Notes: a model not told the origin generated them from the letters alone. 64,000 nucleotides of DNA from Ferriphaselus amnicola (GCF_000974685.2 NZ_AP018738.1:2542001-2606000); one strand, 5' to 3'; counted from the first letter of the stretch, positions 51,177 to 61,898 are shown. Made by a program: numbers and translations.

Positions 51177-51515
51177 TCAAACCTTCTTAACGAACTCCGT
51201 CTTCAACTGCATCGCGCCGATGCCGTCGATCTTGCAGTCGATGTCGTGGTCGCCGTCCACTAGTCGGATGTTCTTCACCTTAGTGCCGACCTTCACCACC
51301 GACGACGAACCCTTGATCTTCAGATCCTTGATGACCGTCACCGTATCGCCATCAACCAGCAGCGTACCGAACGCGTCCTTGAACACCTTGGTTTCTTCAA
51401 CAGCTTCCGCTGCGACCTTCGGCCATTCGTGCGCGCATTCCGGGCAGACGAAATTGTCGCCGTCTTCATAGGTGTATTCCGAACTGCATTTCGGACATTT
51501 GGGTAGATCGCTCAT
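51177..51515 (-). CDS. PhnA/YjdM-family zinc-ribbon protein
   Basis: Protein of 112 residues with an N-terminal zinc ribbon ([19 protein letters not shown] then VCPECAHEW) and a C-terminal SH3-like beta domain ([20 protein letters not shown], then [19 protein letters not shown]). The family is often called alkylphosphonate utilisation protein PhnA after its Escherichia coli neighbourhood, but a phosphonate role is not supported and no phn genes are near. Complete and of normal length. It lies between the toxin gene and the four-cysteine gene on the same strand. Confidence 0.88.
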   Translation of the reverse strand: MSDLPKCPKCSSEYTYEDGDNFVCPECAHEWPKVAAEAVEETKVFKDAFGTLLVDGDTVTVIKDLKIKGSSSVVKVGTKVKNIRLVDGDHDIDCKIDGIGAMQLKTEFVKKV

Positions 51516-51533
51516 GGTGTTTCCTATCGTTGG

Positions 51534-51833
51534 TTAATGGTAATCGTCTTCGCGTTGATGGCGCACCGCGAGCACCGTCACGGTTTCATTGTCCTCGATC
51601 TCGAACAGTGCGACATAGCCCGCACCGCCAAAAGAGATCACCAGTTCACGCAAACAGGCGCTGTCGCTAACCGCCTTGCGACACGTGAACGGGAACTGCT
51701 CCAGCAGTTGGATGCTTGTTGCGATGGTCTTGCGCGCATGCTTCGCTGCTTGAATATCGTGCTCAGCTAAAAAGGTGAACAAACGCTTCAAATCTTCTTT
51801 GGCAGCTAGGGTATAGCGAACCTTGCAACTCAC
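51534..51833 (-). CDS. RelE/ParE-family toxin
   Basis: Toxin of 99 residues. The family pattern is visible: VRYTLAAKEDLKRLFTFLAE at the start, LEQFPFTCRKAVSDSACLREL in the middle, and a beta-strand end with VALFEIEDNETVTVLAVRHQRED. It starts with a GTG immediately after the antitoxin stop codon, so the two are translationally coupled. RelE members cut mRNA on the ribosome and ParE members inhibit gyrase; the sequence, with the VRHQRED ending, looks nearer ParE, but this is not certain. Confidence 0.82.
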   Translation of the reverse strand: MSCKVRYTLAAKEDLKRLFTFLAEHDIQAAKHARKTIATSIQLLEQFPFTCRKAVSDSACLRELVISFGGAGYVALFEIEDNETVTVLAVRHQREDDYH

Positions 51834-52103
51834 CTACGCGCCTTCTTTTTTGGCACTGGCAATGAGGGTGTCCAACTCTGCCAACACCTCTTCCGAAGAG
51901 AAGTACACGCCGGTTTTCTTTGCCTCATCCCGCGAAGTCAAACCGCGCGCAATGAACTCCTGCTGTGTCCGCCGAAACGCCACATTGCGCCGCAACGAGT
52001 CCTCGACGAAGGCGGAAAGCGTCTCGCCGGGACGCAGAATCTCCTCGGCAGCTTGTCTCAACTCAGGTTGCACCCGCAAAGCGGGCATGGTCGCGGTTTT
52101 CAT
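51834..52103 (-). CDS. Antitoxin of the toxin-antitoxin pair (YlcI/YnfO-like)
   Basis: Protein of 89 residues from the ATG at 52103. The N-terminal half (PALRVQPELRQAAEEILRPG, then TLSAFVEDSLRRN) looks like a ribbon-helix-helix DNA-binding unit; the C-terminal half (EAKKTGVYFSSEEVLAELD) would wrap the toxin. It would neutralise the RelE/ParE toxin encoded directly downstream and repress the operon. An upstream ATG seven codons earlier is possible. Its promoter must lie in or beside the repeat element at 52177-52247. Confidence 0.75.
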   Translation of the reverse strand: MKTATMPALRVQPELRQAAEEILRPGETLSAFVEDSLRRNVAFRRTQQEFIARGLTSRDEAKKTGVYFSSEEVLAELDTLIASAKKEGA

Positions 52104-52176
52104 GGAGGGTTCCGTGCATCGCAAATGTGATGCACATCATCGTCGAAGTCGGAGGGAGATGCAAGAGGCAGGAAAT

Positions 52177-52247
52177 GTAGGCTGGGATGAGCGAGCGAAT
52201 CCTAGCGGAGGCTGGGCTAGATGCTGGGGTGCATCACCCCAGCCTAC
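52177..52247. repeat. REP-like inverted repeat element
   Basis: Ends GTAGGCTGGG (52177-52186) and CCCAGCCTAC (52238-52247) are perfect 10-base inverted repeats around an interior containing GATGAGCGAGCG and GATGC/GCATC. This design is that of short dispersed repeats common in betaproteobacterial genomes. It supplies the last codons and the stop of the HEPN-like gene. Confidence 0.75.
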
Positions 52248-52869
52248 GCGCTGGTTGAATACCTTCACCCTTTCGCGATTCAAGATTTAATGCCGCCAGT
52301 ACGGGGTTCAGGACAAATATAACAGTCGTTTTGCATACATCCAATGCTCGCTCTGCATCTGCCTGTGTTATTGACTCACCACGATGCACAACACCATTCC
52401 GCATCCTTTGAATTTCGGCAATTTCATCAACCAATGTCTTGCTCGCACCAACTCTCAGAACGCTGTCTAATTTCTTACTTGTTAAGTGCTCAAATAGCTG
52501 ATCAAGAAGTTTTTTATACCGATCAAGGCCAGTTTGGGCCAGCGTGTTATTGACGATCTCTTCTGCAAGAACCTCACTACTTACTAGGCCATGAATAATC
52601 GGGCGAAGTAGAGTTGCCTTGAGAAATAGTTCTGTAGCAGAGGCGGAGAATACTAATGCGGCATCAAGGTGTCCCGAACACAACAAGGACTCCGCCTCAC
52701 GAAATAGATCAACAGCGGGCCGTGCTACACGTGGATGATTTAAGTAATATGAACGAAGTCTGTCATTAGTAAATTCAGCTATAGCTTTCTCTTTGTGGTC
52801 TGGATATAACTCTTCAGAAAGTCGCTCAAACATTTCATCCTGCGCAGCATCAAAGTCGTCATAAGTCAT
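52234..52869 (-). CDS. HEPN-like protein of unknown function
   Basis: Mostly helical protein of 211 residues. The stretch RMRNGVVHRG gives an R157-N-x3-H162 signature, the active-site pattern of HEPN ribonuclease-like domains found in toxins, abortive infection and CRISPR effectors; the preceding LVFSASATELFLKATLL suits the HEPN helical core. The gene is clearly AT-richer than its neighbours and starts eight bases after ubiE ends with no visible ribosome-binding site, so it looks inserted. Its final residues (ARRLG) and stop codon are written in the REP-like element, so the original C-terminus may have been lost. Nuclease activity is inferred, not shown. Confidence 0.6.
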   Translation of the reverse strand: MTYDDFDAAQDEMFERLSEELYPDHKEKAIAEFTNDRLRSYYLNHPRVARPAVDLFREAESLLCSGHLDAALVFSASATELFLKATLLRPIIHGLVSSEVLAEEIVNNTLAQTGLDRYKKLLDQLFEHLTSKKLDSVLRVGASKTLVDEIAEIQRMRNGVVHRGESITQADAERALDVCKTTVIFVLNPVLAALNLESRKGEGIQPARRLG

Positions 52870-52877
52870 AATCGAGC

Positions 52878-53612
52878 TTACAACTTATACCCCCGATGCA
52901 CCGCCACCACGCCGCCGGTCAAGTTGAAGTACTCCACGCGCGACAATCCTGCATCCACCATCATCTGCTTCAGCTCTTCCTGTCCCGGATGCATGCGGAT
53001 GGATTCGGCGAGGTAGCGGTAGCTGTCGGGGTCGTCGGCAACCAGTTTGCCCATGAACGGCAGCAGCTTGAACGAGTACAGGTCGTAGGCTTTTTCTAGC
53101 GGTTTGGCGACTTTGGAGAACTCCAGCACCAGCACGCGGCCACCCGGCTTGAGTACGCGGCGCATCTCGCGCAGGGCGGCGTCTTTGTGGGTGACGTTGC
53201 GCAAGCCGAAGGAGATGTTGACGCAGTCGAAGTAGTTGTCGGGGAAGGGCAGGTGTTCGGCATCGCATTGCGCCGTCGGAGTGACGATGCCTTCGTCTAG
53301 CAAACGATCACGACCGACGCGCAGCATGGCGTTGTTGATGTCAGTGAGCACGACTTGCCCGCCGCTGCCGACCGCCTTCAGGAACAGGCGCGACAAATCC
53401 GCCGAGCCGCCTGCCACGTCCAACACGCGATCCCCAGCGCGCACGCTGCTGACGCTGACGGCGAAGCGTTTCCAGAGGCGGTGCAAGCCAGCAGACATGA
53501 GGTCGTTCATCACGTCGTATTTGCTGGCGACGTTGGTGAACACGCCCGCGACCTTCTTGGCTTTCTCTTCTTCAGCGACGGTCTGAAAACCGAAGTGGGT
53601 GGTTTTGCTCAT
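52878..53612 (-). CDS. ubiE: Ubiquinone/menaquinone C-methyltransferase
   Basis: SAM-dependent methyltransferase for the C-methylation of the quinone ring. The 244-residue protein opens [20 protein letters not shown], has SAM motif [17 protein letters not shown], the [19 protein letters not shown] stretch and ends [10 protein letters not shown], all diagnostic of UbiE. In many relatives a Tim44-like or ubiJ/ubiB gene follows; here the HEPN-like gene takes that position. An AAGGAG-like site precedes the ATG. The DUF971 gene lies upstream beyond a repeat. Confidence 0.97.
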   Translation of the reverse strand: MSKTTHFGFQTVAEEEKAKKVAGVFTNVASKYDVMNDLMSAGLHRLWKRFAVSVSSVRAGDRVLDVAGGSADLSRLFLKAVGSGGQVVLTDINNAMLRVGRDRLLDEGIVTPTAQCDAEHLPFPDNYFDCVNISFGLRNVTHKDAALREMRRVLKPGGRVLVLEFSKVAKPLEKAYDLYSFKLLPFMGKLVADDPDSYRYLAESIRMHPGQEELKQMMVDAGLSRVEYFNLTGGVVAVHRGYKL

Positions 53613-53630
53613 CTCAACTCCTTAGCTAAT

Positions 53631-53722
53631 TATCCCCTCCCCCTTGAGGGAGAGGGTTAGGGAGAGGGTAGTGCGCGCCGACTCTCTCCCCTGCCCCTCT
53701 CCCATTAAATGGGAGAGGGGAT
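53631..53722. repeat. Intergenic GGGAGAGGG-type palindromic repeat
   Basis: GGGAGAGGG occurs twice in direct order near the left end and its complement CCCTCTCCC in the right half, which also forms its own hairpin CCCCTCTCCCATT / AATGGGAGAGGGG (53694-53720). The whole can fold into a long stem-loop. Such elements occur between genes in many bacterial genomes; this one separates the DUF971 gene from ubiE. Confidence 0.8.
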
Positions 53723-53728
53723 ACGTCG

Positions 53729-54079
53729 TCAATCTCGGCTTTCGCCCGCCGCTTCCAGTCGTTGCAGATACTCCTGCCACAGCCCGTCTTGATCCTTGCC
53801 CAGTTCGTACAAGTATTGCCAAGTGTAGAGGCCAGAATCATGGCCGTCGTCAAATGCCAGTTTGACGGCGTAGCTGCCGACCGGGACGATCTCGCTCAGG
53901 CCGACGTTGCGCTTGCCGACCTGCAAAGTCTCCTGCCCAGGCCCGTGGCCACGCACTTCGGCGGAGGGAGAGTTGACGCGCAGGAACTCGAACGGCAAGA
54001 CGAAGCTTGCGCCGTCGTCGAAAGCGATCTCCAGCGTGCGGGAGTTCTGGTGTGCGGTGATTTCGGTGGGTGTCGGCAT
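53729..54079 (-). CDS. DUF971 (GBBH-like N-terminal domain) protein
   Basis: Protein of 116 residues consisting of one DUF971 domain, related to the N-terminal part of gamma-butyrobetaine hydroxylase. Landmarks are RTLEIAFDDGASFVLPFEFL, SYAVKLAFDDGHDSGLYTW and WQYLYELGKD. In eukaryotes similar domains bind metal or iron-sulfur clusters; here the function is unknown. It usually lies just upstream of ubiE, as here. The ATG at 54079 fits the domain start; the frame extends 40 codons further into the mfd region and is not used. Confidence 0.85.
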   Translation of the reverse strand: MPTPTEITAHQNSRTLEIAFDDGASFVLPFEFLRVNSPSAEVRGHGPGQETLQVGKRNVGLSEIVPVGSYAVKLAFDDGHDSGLYTWQYLYELGKDQDGLWQEYLQRLEAAGESRD

Positions 54080-54182
54080 GGTTCGGATAAACGGCGAAAA
54101 ATGGCGGCCATTATATACCGGGCAAACCCAGCGGAGACCGTGCTGGCTTATAATGCATGCCCAGATTTGCTCCGCTGCTGTC

Positions 54183-57100
54183 ATGCTGTTCGATTCCACC
54201 CATTCCCGCCCGCGCTACGCCAACCTGCACGGCTCGTCCGATGCTTTGGCGCTGGCACAATTCGCCCGCAAACAGTCGCCGCTGGTGATCTTGACGGCGG
54301 ATGCGCGCGAGGCACAGCGGCTGGTGGAAGAGCTGCCTTACTTTGACCCCAAGCTGCGCGTGCATCTGCTACCAGACTGGGAAACGCTGCCCTACGACCA
54401 TTTCTCGCCGCATCAGGACTTGGTCTCCGAACGCCTCGCCACGCTGCACCATGTCCGCACCAGTGCCTATGACGTGTTGATCGTACCGGTGACCACCGCG
54501 CTCTACCCACTGCCGCCGGTGAGTTACATGGCGGCCTACACCTTCTTCATGAACAAGGGCGAGCGGCTGGTACTGGATGCTTTCCGCGCGCAGATGACGC
54601 TGGCAGGCTACACCCACGTGCAGCAGGTGCTCACCCCCGGCGAGTATTGCGTGCGCGGCGGGCTGATCGACCTGTTCCCGATGGGTAGCCCAGTGCCGTA
54701 CCGCATCGACCTGTTCGATGACGAGATCGAGACCATCGCCACCTTTGACGTGGACACGCAGCGCACCATCTACCCCGTGCCGGACATTCGCTTGCTGCCC
54801 GCGCGCGAGTTTCCATTGGACGAAGCTGGGCAGGCGCGCTTCCGCAAGAATTTCCGCGAACGCTTTGAGGGCGACCCCTCCAAAGCCGGCATCTACAAGG
54901 ATGTGAGCAAGGGCATCGCCCCAGCCGGCATCGAGTACTACCTGCCGCTGTTCTTCGACGAGACCGCCACGCTGTTCGACTACTTGCCGCCCAACGCCAC
55001 GCTGTGCCTACACCACGCCGTGAACGATGCCATCACCGAATTCGGCAAGGATGCGGCCAACCGCTACAAACTGCTGCGCGGCGATCCGCAACGCCCGCTG
55101 TTGGAGCCGCATGAGCTGTTCATGGATGGCGAGCAGTTTTTTGGACGGGTCAAGGAATTTGGACGGGTAGATGTCGTTGATAAAGACGAAGGCTCCACGC
55201 TGACAAGCTGTCCCACGACGCCCATTCCGCCCATCGCCGTGGATCGCAAGGCGGAGGTGCCGGTGTTGGCGTTTCAGTCCTTCATCAGAAATCAGATCGG
55301 ACGGGTGTTGCTGCTGGCGGAATCACTGGGGCGGCGCGAGATCATGGCGGGCTATCTGCGCGAGTACGGGCTAACGCCGGAGACGTGCGAGAGCTACGCC
55401 GAATTCGAGCAAGGCAAAGCAGCGTTCATGCTGGGTGTCGCTCCCTTGCAACGGGGCTTCACGCTCACGGACACACAGTTAGCCATCGTTACCGAGACCG
55501 AGCTGTACGCCTCCCAGCCCAAGAGCCGTAACACACGCAGCACCAAAAAGAGCAGCGTCGAAGGGATGCTGCGCGATTTGTCCGAGCTCAAGCCGGGCGA
55601 CGCGGTCGTGCATGAGCAGCACGGCATCGGACGCTACATGGGCTTGGTCACGCTGGATTTGGGCGAGGGCGGCAACGAATTCCTGCTGTTGCAATATTCG
55701 GGCGAGGACAAGCTCTACGTACCCGTGTCGCAACTGCACGTCATCAGCCGTTACAGCGGCGGTGCGGCGGAAGATGCGCCATTGCACAAGCTGGGCAGCG
55801 GCGCATGGGACAAGGCCAAGCGCCGAGCCATGCAACAGGTGCGCGATACCGCTGCCGAACTACTGAACCTCTACGCCCAGCGCGCCACGCGTAAGGGTCA
55901 CGCTTTCAAGCTGACCTACCACGACTACGAGGCCTTCGCCGCTGGCTTCGGTTTCGAGGAAACGCCCGATCAGGCCGCCGCCATCGAGGCTGTCATCCTC
56001 GACCTGCAATCCGGCAAGCCGATGGATAGGTTGATCTGCGGCGACGTGGGATTCGGCAAGACCGAGGTTGCGCTGCGCGCCGCCTTCGTCGCCGCGATGG
56101 AAGGCAAGCAGGTAGCGGTGTTAGCCCCCACTACGCTGCTGGTCGAGCAGCATTACCAAAATTTCTCCAGCCGCTTCGCCGATTGGCCGGTGCGTATCGC
56201 CGAGCTGTCCCGCTTCAAGTCGACCAAGGAAACCACGCAGGCGCTGAAAGACTTGGCCGAGGGCAAGGTGGACATCGTGATCGGCACACACAAGCTGATC
56301 CAGAAAGACATCAAGTTCTCCAACCTCGGGCTGGTCATCATCGACGAAGAGCATCGCTTCGGTGTGCAGCAGAAAGAGCGCCTGAAAGCGCTGCGCGCCG
56401 AAGTGGACGTACTGACGCTAACCGCCACGCCGATCCCGCGCACGCTAGCGATGTCGCTGGAAGGGCTGCGCGACTTCTCGGTGATCGCCACTGCGCCGCA
56501 GCGCCGCTTGTCGATCAAGACGTTCGTCAGCGGCTACAGCCAGGGCGTGATCCGCGAAGCGGTGCTGCGCGAATTGAAGCGCGGTGGGCAGGTGTACTTC
56601 CTGCATAACGAAGTGGACACCATGCCCAATATGCTGGAGAAGCTGACCACCTTGCTGCCGGAAGCGCGCATCCGCATGGCACACGGTCAGATGGGCGAGC
56701 GCGAACTGGAGTCGGTGATGCGCGACTTCACCCACCAGCGCTTCAATGTGCTGCTGTGCTCCACCATCATCGAGACCGGCATCGACGTGCCCAGCGCCAA
56801 CACTATCATCATGAACCGCGCCGACCGCTTCGGCCTCGCGCAGTTACACCAGTTGCGTGGTCGCGTTGGGCGTTCGCACCATCAGGCTTACGCCTATCTG
56901 CTGGTGGATAGTCTGGACGGGCTGACCGCGCAGGCCAAGAAACGTCTCGAAGCGATTCAGGCGATGGAGCAATTGGGCAGCGGCTTTTATCTCGCCATGC
57001 ACGATCTGGAGATACGCGGCGCGGGCGAGGTGCTGGGCGAATCACAGAGCGGTGAGATGCAGGAGATCGGCTTCGCCCTTTATACCGACATGCTCAACGC

Positions 57101-57587
57101 TGCCATCACTTCTCTGCGGCAAGGCCACGAGCCTGACATGGCACACCCGCTGGGCGTCACCACCGAGATCAATCTGCACACACCGGCGCTGCTGCCCAAC
57201 GATTACTGCGGCGACATCCACCAGCGGCTGGTGTTGTACAAGCGGCTGGCGAGCTGCACTTCACTGGACGAACTGGAGACCATGCAAGCCGAGTTGATTG
57301 ACCGCTTCGGCCTGCTGCCGGACGCCGCCGAAGCGCTGCTTCTATGCCACCAGCTACGTATCGCCGCCAAGCCATTGGGCATCGCCAAACTGGACGCTTC
57401 CTCGGAGGCTATCCAGATCCAATTCGTGCCGAATCCACCCATCGATCCGACGAAGATCATCAAATTGATCCAGACCAAGCGTCACTACAAGTTGGTAGGA
57501 CAGGACAAGCTGCGTATCGAGTTAAAGTATCACGACCTCACCCAACGAGTGCTGGCGATCAGAAGTTTCTTTGGGGAGTTAAAGTGA
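54183..57587 (+). CDS. mfd: Transcription-repair coupling factor Mfd
   Basis: ATP-dependent translocase that removes stalled RNA polymerase and recruits UvrA. The 1134-residue protein has UvrB-like domains at the N-terminus (LLPDWETLPYDHFSPHQDLV), the CarD-like RNA polymerase-interaction domain (LKPGDAVVHEQHGIGRYMGL, about 460-480), and the RecG-like motor with Walker A ICGDVGFGKTEVALRAAF, the DEEHRFGVQQKERLK box, LTATPIPRTLAMSL and LRGRVGRSHHQAYAYL, then a C-terminal TRCF domain. The ATG at 54183 matches the family start; the upstream extension is antisense to the DUF971 gene. Confidence 0.95.
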   Translation: MLFDSTHSRPRYANLHGSSDALALAQFARKQSPLVILTADAREAQRLVEELPYFDPKLRVHLLPDWETLPYDHFSPHQDLVSERLATLHHVRTSAYDVLIVPVTTALYPLPPVSYMAAYTFFMNKGERLVLDAFRAQMTLAGYTHVQQVLTPGEYCVRGGLIDLFPMGSPVPYRIDLFDDEIETIATFDVDTQRTIYPVPDIRLLPAREFPLDEAGQARFRKNFRERFEGDPSKAGIYKDVSKGIAPAGIEYYLPLFFDETATLFDYLPPNATLCLHHAVNDAITEFGKDAANRYKLLRGDPQRPLLEPHELFMDGEQFFGRVKEFGRVDVVDKDEGSTLTSCPTTPIPPIAVDRKAEVPVLAFQSFIRNQIGRVLLLAESLGRREIMAGYLREYGLTPETCESYAEFEQGKAAFMLGVAPLQRGFTLTDTQLAIVTETELYASQPKSRNTRSTKKSSVEGMLRDLSELKPGDAVVHEQHGIGRYMGLVTLDLGEGGNEFLLLQYSGEDKLYVPVSQLHVISRYSGGAAEDAPLHKLGSGAWDKAKRRAMQQVRDTAAELLNLYAQRATRKGHAFKLTYHDYEAFAAGFGFEETPDQAAAIEAVILDLQSGKPMDRLICGDVGFGKTEVALRAAFVAAMEGKQVAVLAPTTLLVEQHYQNFSSRFADWPVRIAELSRFKSTKETTQALKDLAEGKVDIVIGTHKLIQKDIKFSNLGLVIIDEEHRFGVQQKERLKALRAEVDVLTLTATPIPRTLAMSLEGLRDFSVIATAPQRRLSIKTFVSGYSQGVIREAVLRELKRGGQVYFLHNEVDTMPNMLEKLTTLLPEARIRMAHGQMGERELESVMRDFTHQRFNVLLCSTIIETGIDVPSANTIIMNRADRFGLAQLHQLRGRVGRSHHQAYAYLLVDSLDGLTAQAKKRLEAIQAMEQLGSGFYLAMHDLEIRGAGEVLGESQSGEMQEIGFALYTDMLNAAITSLRQGHEPDMAHPLGVTTEINLHTPALLPNDYCGDIHQRLVLYKRLASCTSLDELETMQAELIDRFGLLPDAAEALLLCHQLRIAAKPLGIAKLDASSEAIQIQFVPNPPIDPTKIIKLIQTKRHYKLVGQDKLRIELKYHDLTQRVLAIRSFFGELK

Positions 57588-57625
57588 GTGAATCTTAGGC
57601 GTGGAATATAGCGACCTAGATTGCG

Positions 57626-58390
57626 CTAGCTAAAGAACCCCGACTTGATCAGTTCCAGCGTTAGCGCCTTGTAGTCAACTGCGCCTGGACTGTTTGGGGC
57701 GAAGCTGAAGATGTCTTTCGCGTGCATGGGACTCGTCGCTAGTGCGACGTTCTCACTGATGCGGGTGTTGCATACCAAGTCACCGTAACGCTCTTTGACC
57801 TTGTCGTAGATCTCGAATGCCAGTTTCCGTCTTGCATCAAAGCGAGTGACCACCACTCGGCGCTCGATCTTCCGCTTCAGCTTGGTCTCCAATACATTGA
57901 GCGCAACCTCCAGCCGGTGTACACCTTGCAGGGAGAGAAAGTCAGCGGAAACCGGAATCAGCACACGATCTGCGGCCAACAGCGCATTCAGCGTCAATAC
58001 ACCTAACATGGGGCAGCAGTCGATCAGCACGGGGGCGCCGGTGAGCGCGAGCTCTTCTTTCAGCCCATGACTTAGCATCATGCCAGCCTGTGTGTCGTTA
58101 CCGAACATCACATCGATCTTGGCCAGCTCTAACGTGGCGGGAATCAGTTGCCAACCGCCAGCTGTTTCTTGAATCAAGTTGGCAAGTGGCGCGCCGCCCT
58201 TGAAGAACGCAGCGACACTTGTGTCTGCTCGCACGTCGCGAACACCCGAGGCCAGCGTCATGTGTGCCTGCGGGTCAAGGTCTATCACGACCGGGCAGCG
58301 CTGCGCCCGAGTCAATCCTGCGGTCAGATTCAAACAAGTGGTGGTTTTTCCCACGCCACCTTTTTGGTTGAAAATGGCGATAGTCGCCAT
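57626..58390 (-). CDS. Orphan ParA-family ATPase
   Basis: ATPase of 254 residues with a deviant Walker A box KGGVGKTTTCLNL (K10 and K15), the switch I aspartate in VVIDLDPQAHMTL and the Walker B-like PVLIDCCPMLGVLT. It lacks the N-terminal DNA-binding domain of plasmid ParA proteins, so it resembles chromosomal Soj/MinD-like ParA. No parB or parS is nearby, and it lies between mfd and glmU. Possible cargo includes chromosome, pili or chemoreceptor arrays; the sequence does not decide. Confidence 0.85.
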   Translation of the reverse strand: MATIAIFNQKGGVGKTTTCLNLTAGLTRAQRCPVVIDLDPQAHMTLASGVRDVRADTSVAAFFKGGAPLANLIQETAGGWQLIPATLELAKIDVMFGNDTQAGMMLSHGLKEELALTGAPVLIDCCPMLGVLTLNALLAADRVLIPVSADFLSLQGVHRLEVALNVLETKLKRKIERRVVVTRFDARRKLAFEIYDKVKERYGDLVCNTRISENVALATSPMHAKDIFSFAPNSPGAVDYKALTLELIKSGFFS

Positions 58391-58525
58391 GTGTCGATCT
58401 CCCTATTGCGGCAGCCTTGCTGCCATCCATATCTACGGATGGCACTATGCCGATTTCAGTCGCATGTGCGAGCACCGAACAGTGAGATATTCCAGCGTGT
58501 TTTCAGGCTTTTGCCTAAAGAGTAT

Positions 58526-59890
58526 TCAGCGTGGCTTCTTTTTTGGGCGCTGCCACCCGGTGATGGTAGTTTGCTTGCCACGTGATAGGGTCAGCTCACC
58601 TGCAGGAGCATCGCGTGTGATGGTCGAGCCTGCACCAATGGTCGCCCCATGCCCCACCGTCACAGGCGCAACCAGTTGCGTGTCTGAGCCGATAAAGGCA
58701 TCGTCACCGATCACGGTACGATGTTTATTTACGCCATCGTAATTGCAGGTAATGGTTCCCGCACCGATATTGACGCGACTTCCCACTGTACTGTCACCGA
58801 TGTAGCTCAGATGATTGGCCTTACTCTGCGCTGCGATTTCGCTATTTTTGATCTCGACGAAATTGCCAACATGAACTTCGTTGTGCAGCTTAGTGCCGGG
58901 CCGCAGACGCGCATAAGGGCCGATCACGCAATCATTCCCGACCTCCGCATGATCGATTAGACTGAACGGAGCAATATGGGTACCAGATTCGATCTTCGAT
59001 TCACGGATGATGCTGTATGCACCGACTCGCACACGGTGATCAAGATGCACATTTCCCTCAAAGATACAGCCGATATCGATCTCAACATCGCGCCCACACG
59101 TCAATTTGCCGCGAATATCAACTCGTGCTGGGTCGGCTAAAGTCACGCCTTGGGCAAGAAGATGGTGCGCTTGTACGTGCTGCCATAAGCGCTCAAGCTC
59201 GGCCAATTGCTGTTTGCTATTGACGCCCAACACCTCCCAATCGTGAGTAGGATGCGCCGTCTGAACCTGAACTCCCTGCGCTACAGCCATAGCAACGATG
59301 TCAGTCAGATAGTATTCGCCTTGTGCATTGTCATTTTTCAACGCACTTAACCATTGGCGCAGTAGCCCAGTAGGTGCAGCCAGAATACCCGTGTTGACCT
59401 CTTTAATTGCACGGAGCTCGGCCGAAGCATCCTTCTCCTCAACGATGGCCGTTACCTTGCCACCCTGTTCCCGAACAATTCGGCCATAACCTGTAGGGTG
59501 CTCCATATGCAGGGTCAGCAAATTGAGTGCAAATGGATGCATCAGCAGCTTATGTAATGTGTTGGCTTGAATCAGCGGCACATCACCGTAGAGAACGAGT
59601 GTAGTGCTATCGTCCGCGAGCAAGGGAAGCGCCTGTTGTACTGCATGGCCTGTACCTAATTGTGGTTCTTGCATCACAAAACACGTAACAATGTCTGCCA
59701 AGGTCTGCGGCACCTGTTCGCCACCATGACCGTACACGACACAGCTAACGCCCGGTGACAGAGTATTTGCAGTTTCGATGACGTGCTGCACCAATGGGCG
59801 CCCTGCTAGAGTATGCAGAACCTTAGGCTTTTCAGAGTACATGCGCGTGCCTTTACCGGCAGCTAGGATGACAATGTTTAGTGATTTCAT
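58526..59890 (-). CDS. glmU: Bifunctional N-acetylglucosamine-1-phosphate uridyltransferase / glucosamine-1-phosphate acetyltransferase
   Basis: Makes UDP-N-acetylglucosamine for peptidoglycan and lipopolysaccharide in two steps. The 454-residue protein has an N-terminal uridyltransferase domain with [18 protein letters not shown] and VLYGDVPLI, and a C-terminal left-handed beta-helix made of hexapeptide repeats ([20 protein letters not shown]) with the acetyltransferase site near [13 protein letters not shown]. Normal length. It follows the ATP synthase operon on the same strand but beyond a terminator. Confidence 0.97.
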   Translation of the reverse strand: MKSLNIVILAAGKGTRMYSEKPKVLHTLAGRPLVQHVIETANTLSPGVSCVVYGHGGEQVPQTLADIVTCFVMQEPQLGTGHAVQQALPLLADDSTTLVLYGDVPLIQANTLHKLLMHPFALNLLTLHMEHPTGYGRIVREQGGKVTAIVEEKDASAELRAIKEVNTGILAAPTGLLRQWLSALKNDNAQGEYYLTDIVAMAVAQGVQVQTAHPTHDWEVLGVNSKQQLAELERLWQHVQAHHLLAQGVTLADPARVDIRGKLTCGRDVEIDIGCIFEGNVHLDHRVRVGAYSIIRESKIESGTHIAPFSLIDHAEVGNDCVIGPYARLRPGTKLHNEVHVGNFVEIKNSEIAAQSKANHLSYIGDSTVGSRVNIGAGTITCNYDGVNKHRTVIGDDAFIGSDTQLVAPVTVGHGATIGAGSTITRDAPAGELTLSRGKQTTITGWQRPKKKPR

Positions 59891-59988
59891 ACTCGGCTTT
59901 CTGAAGGTGGCTCAGTATAAACAAAAGTGCTGACAGCGGGTATTTTAGCGTGGCATTGGCCATCTGACGTATTCGTCTAAGCAACAAA

Positions 59989-60010
59989 AAAGGCAGCCTA
60001 GGCTGCCTTT
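59989..60010 (-). terminator. Terminator of the ATP synthase operon
   Basis: Palindrome AAAGGCAGCC TA GGCTGCCTTT, with a T-run on the minus strand, located 20 bases beyond the atpC stop. A-run on the other side would let it work for both strands. Confidence 0.9.
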
Positions 60011-60029
60011 ATTTGTTAGTTGCTATAAC

Positions 60030-60455
60030 TTAGTGTGTTCGCTTACGAAGTTTCTCGATCGCTTGCAACTGAGCCAAGGCTTGAGAAAGCTCAGCCTGAG
60101 CTGCTGCATAATCGATGTCGGAACTGCGATTCTTCATCGCCTCTTCCGCTGCCTGTTTAGCAGTCATCGCACGAGCCTCATCCAAATCAGCACCTCGGAT
60201 GGCGGTATCGGCCAGCACGGTCACCACGTCCGGCTGCACTTCCAACATTCCACCAGATACATAGATCAGCTCTTCTTTTTCCTGATCTGGCAGTTTGAGG
60301 CGCACCGAACCCGGTTTGATGCGGGTCAACAGTGGGGTGTGGCGTGGCAGGATACCCAACTCGCCAGACTCTCCCGGAACGATGACCAGTTCCGCAAGGC
60401 CGGAGAAGATGGACTCTTCTGCGCTTACCACGTCAACATGAACGGTCATAGCCAT
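60030..60455 (-). CDS. atpC: ATP synthase epsilon subunit
   Basis: Central-stalk subunit of F1 that also inhibits ATP hydrolysis. The 141-residue protein has a beta-sandwich ([19 protein letters not shown], then [20 protein letters not shown]) and a C-terminal helical pair from about residue 90. It is last in the atp operon, 12 bases after atpD. Two in-frame ATGs (60455 and 60449) share the AAGG site, so two residues at the start are uncertain. Confidence 0.96.
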   Translation of the reverse strand: MAMTVHVDVVSAEESIFSGLAELVIVPGESGELGILPRHTPLLTRIKPGSVRLKLPDQEKEELIYVSGGMLEVQPDVVTVLADTAIRGADLDEARAMTAKQAAEEAMKNRSSDIDYAAAQAELSQALAQLQAIEKLRKRTH

Positions 60456-60467
60456 ATACCTTATCCC

Positions 60468-61898
<1,431 letters not shown>

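Noticed and set aside
51177..51515. Phosphonate utilisation locus
   Set aside because: Only a PhnA/YjdM-type protein is present; no phn lyase or transporter genes, and the family name is historical.
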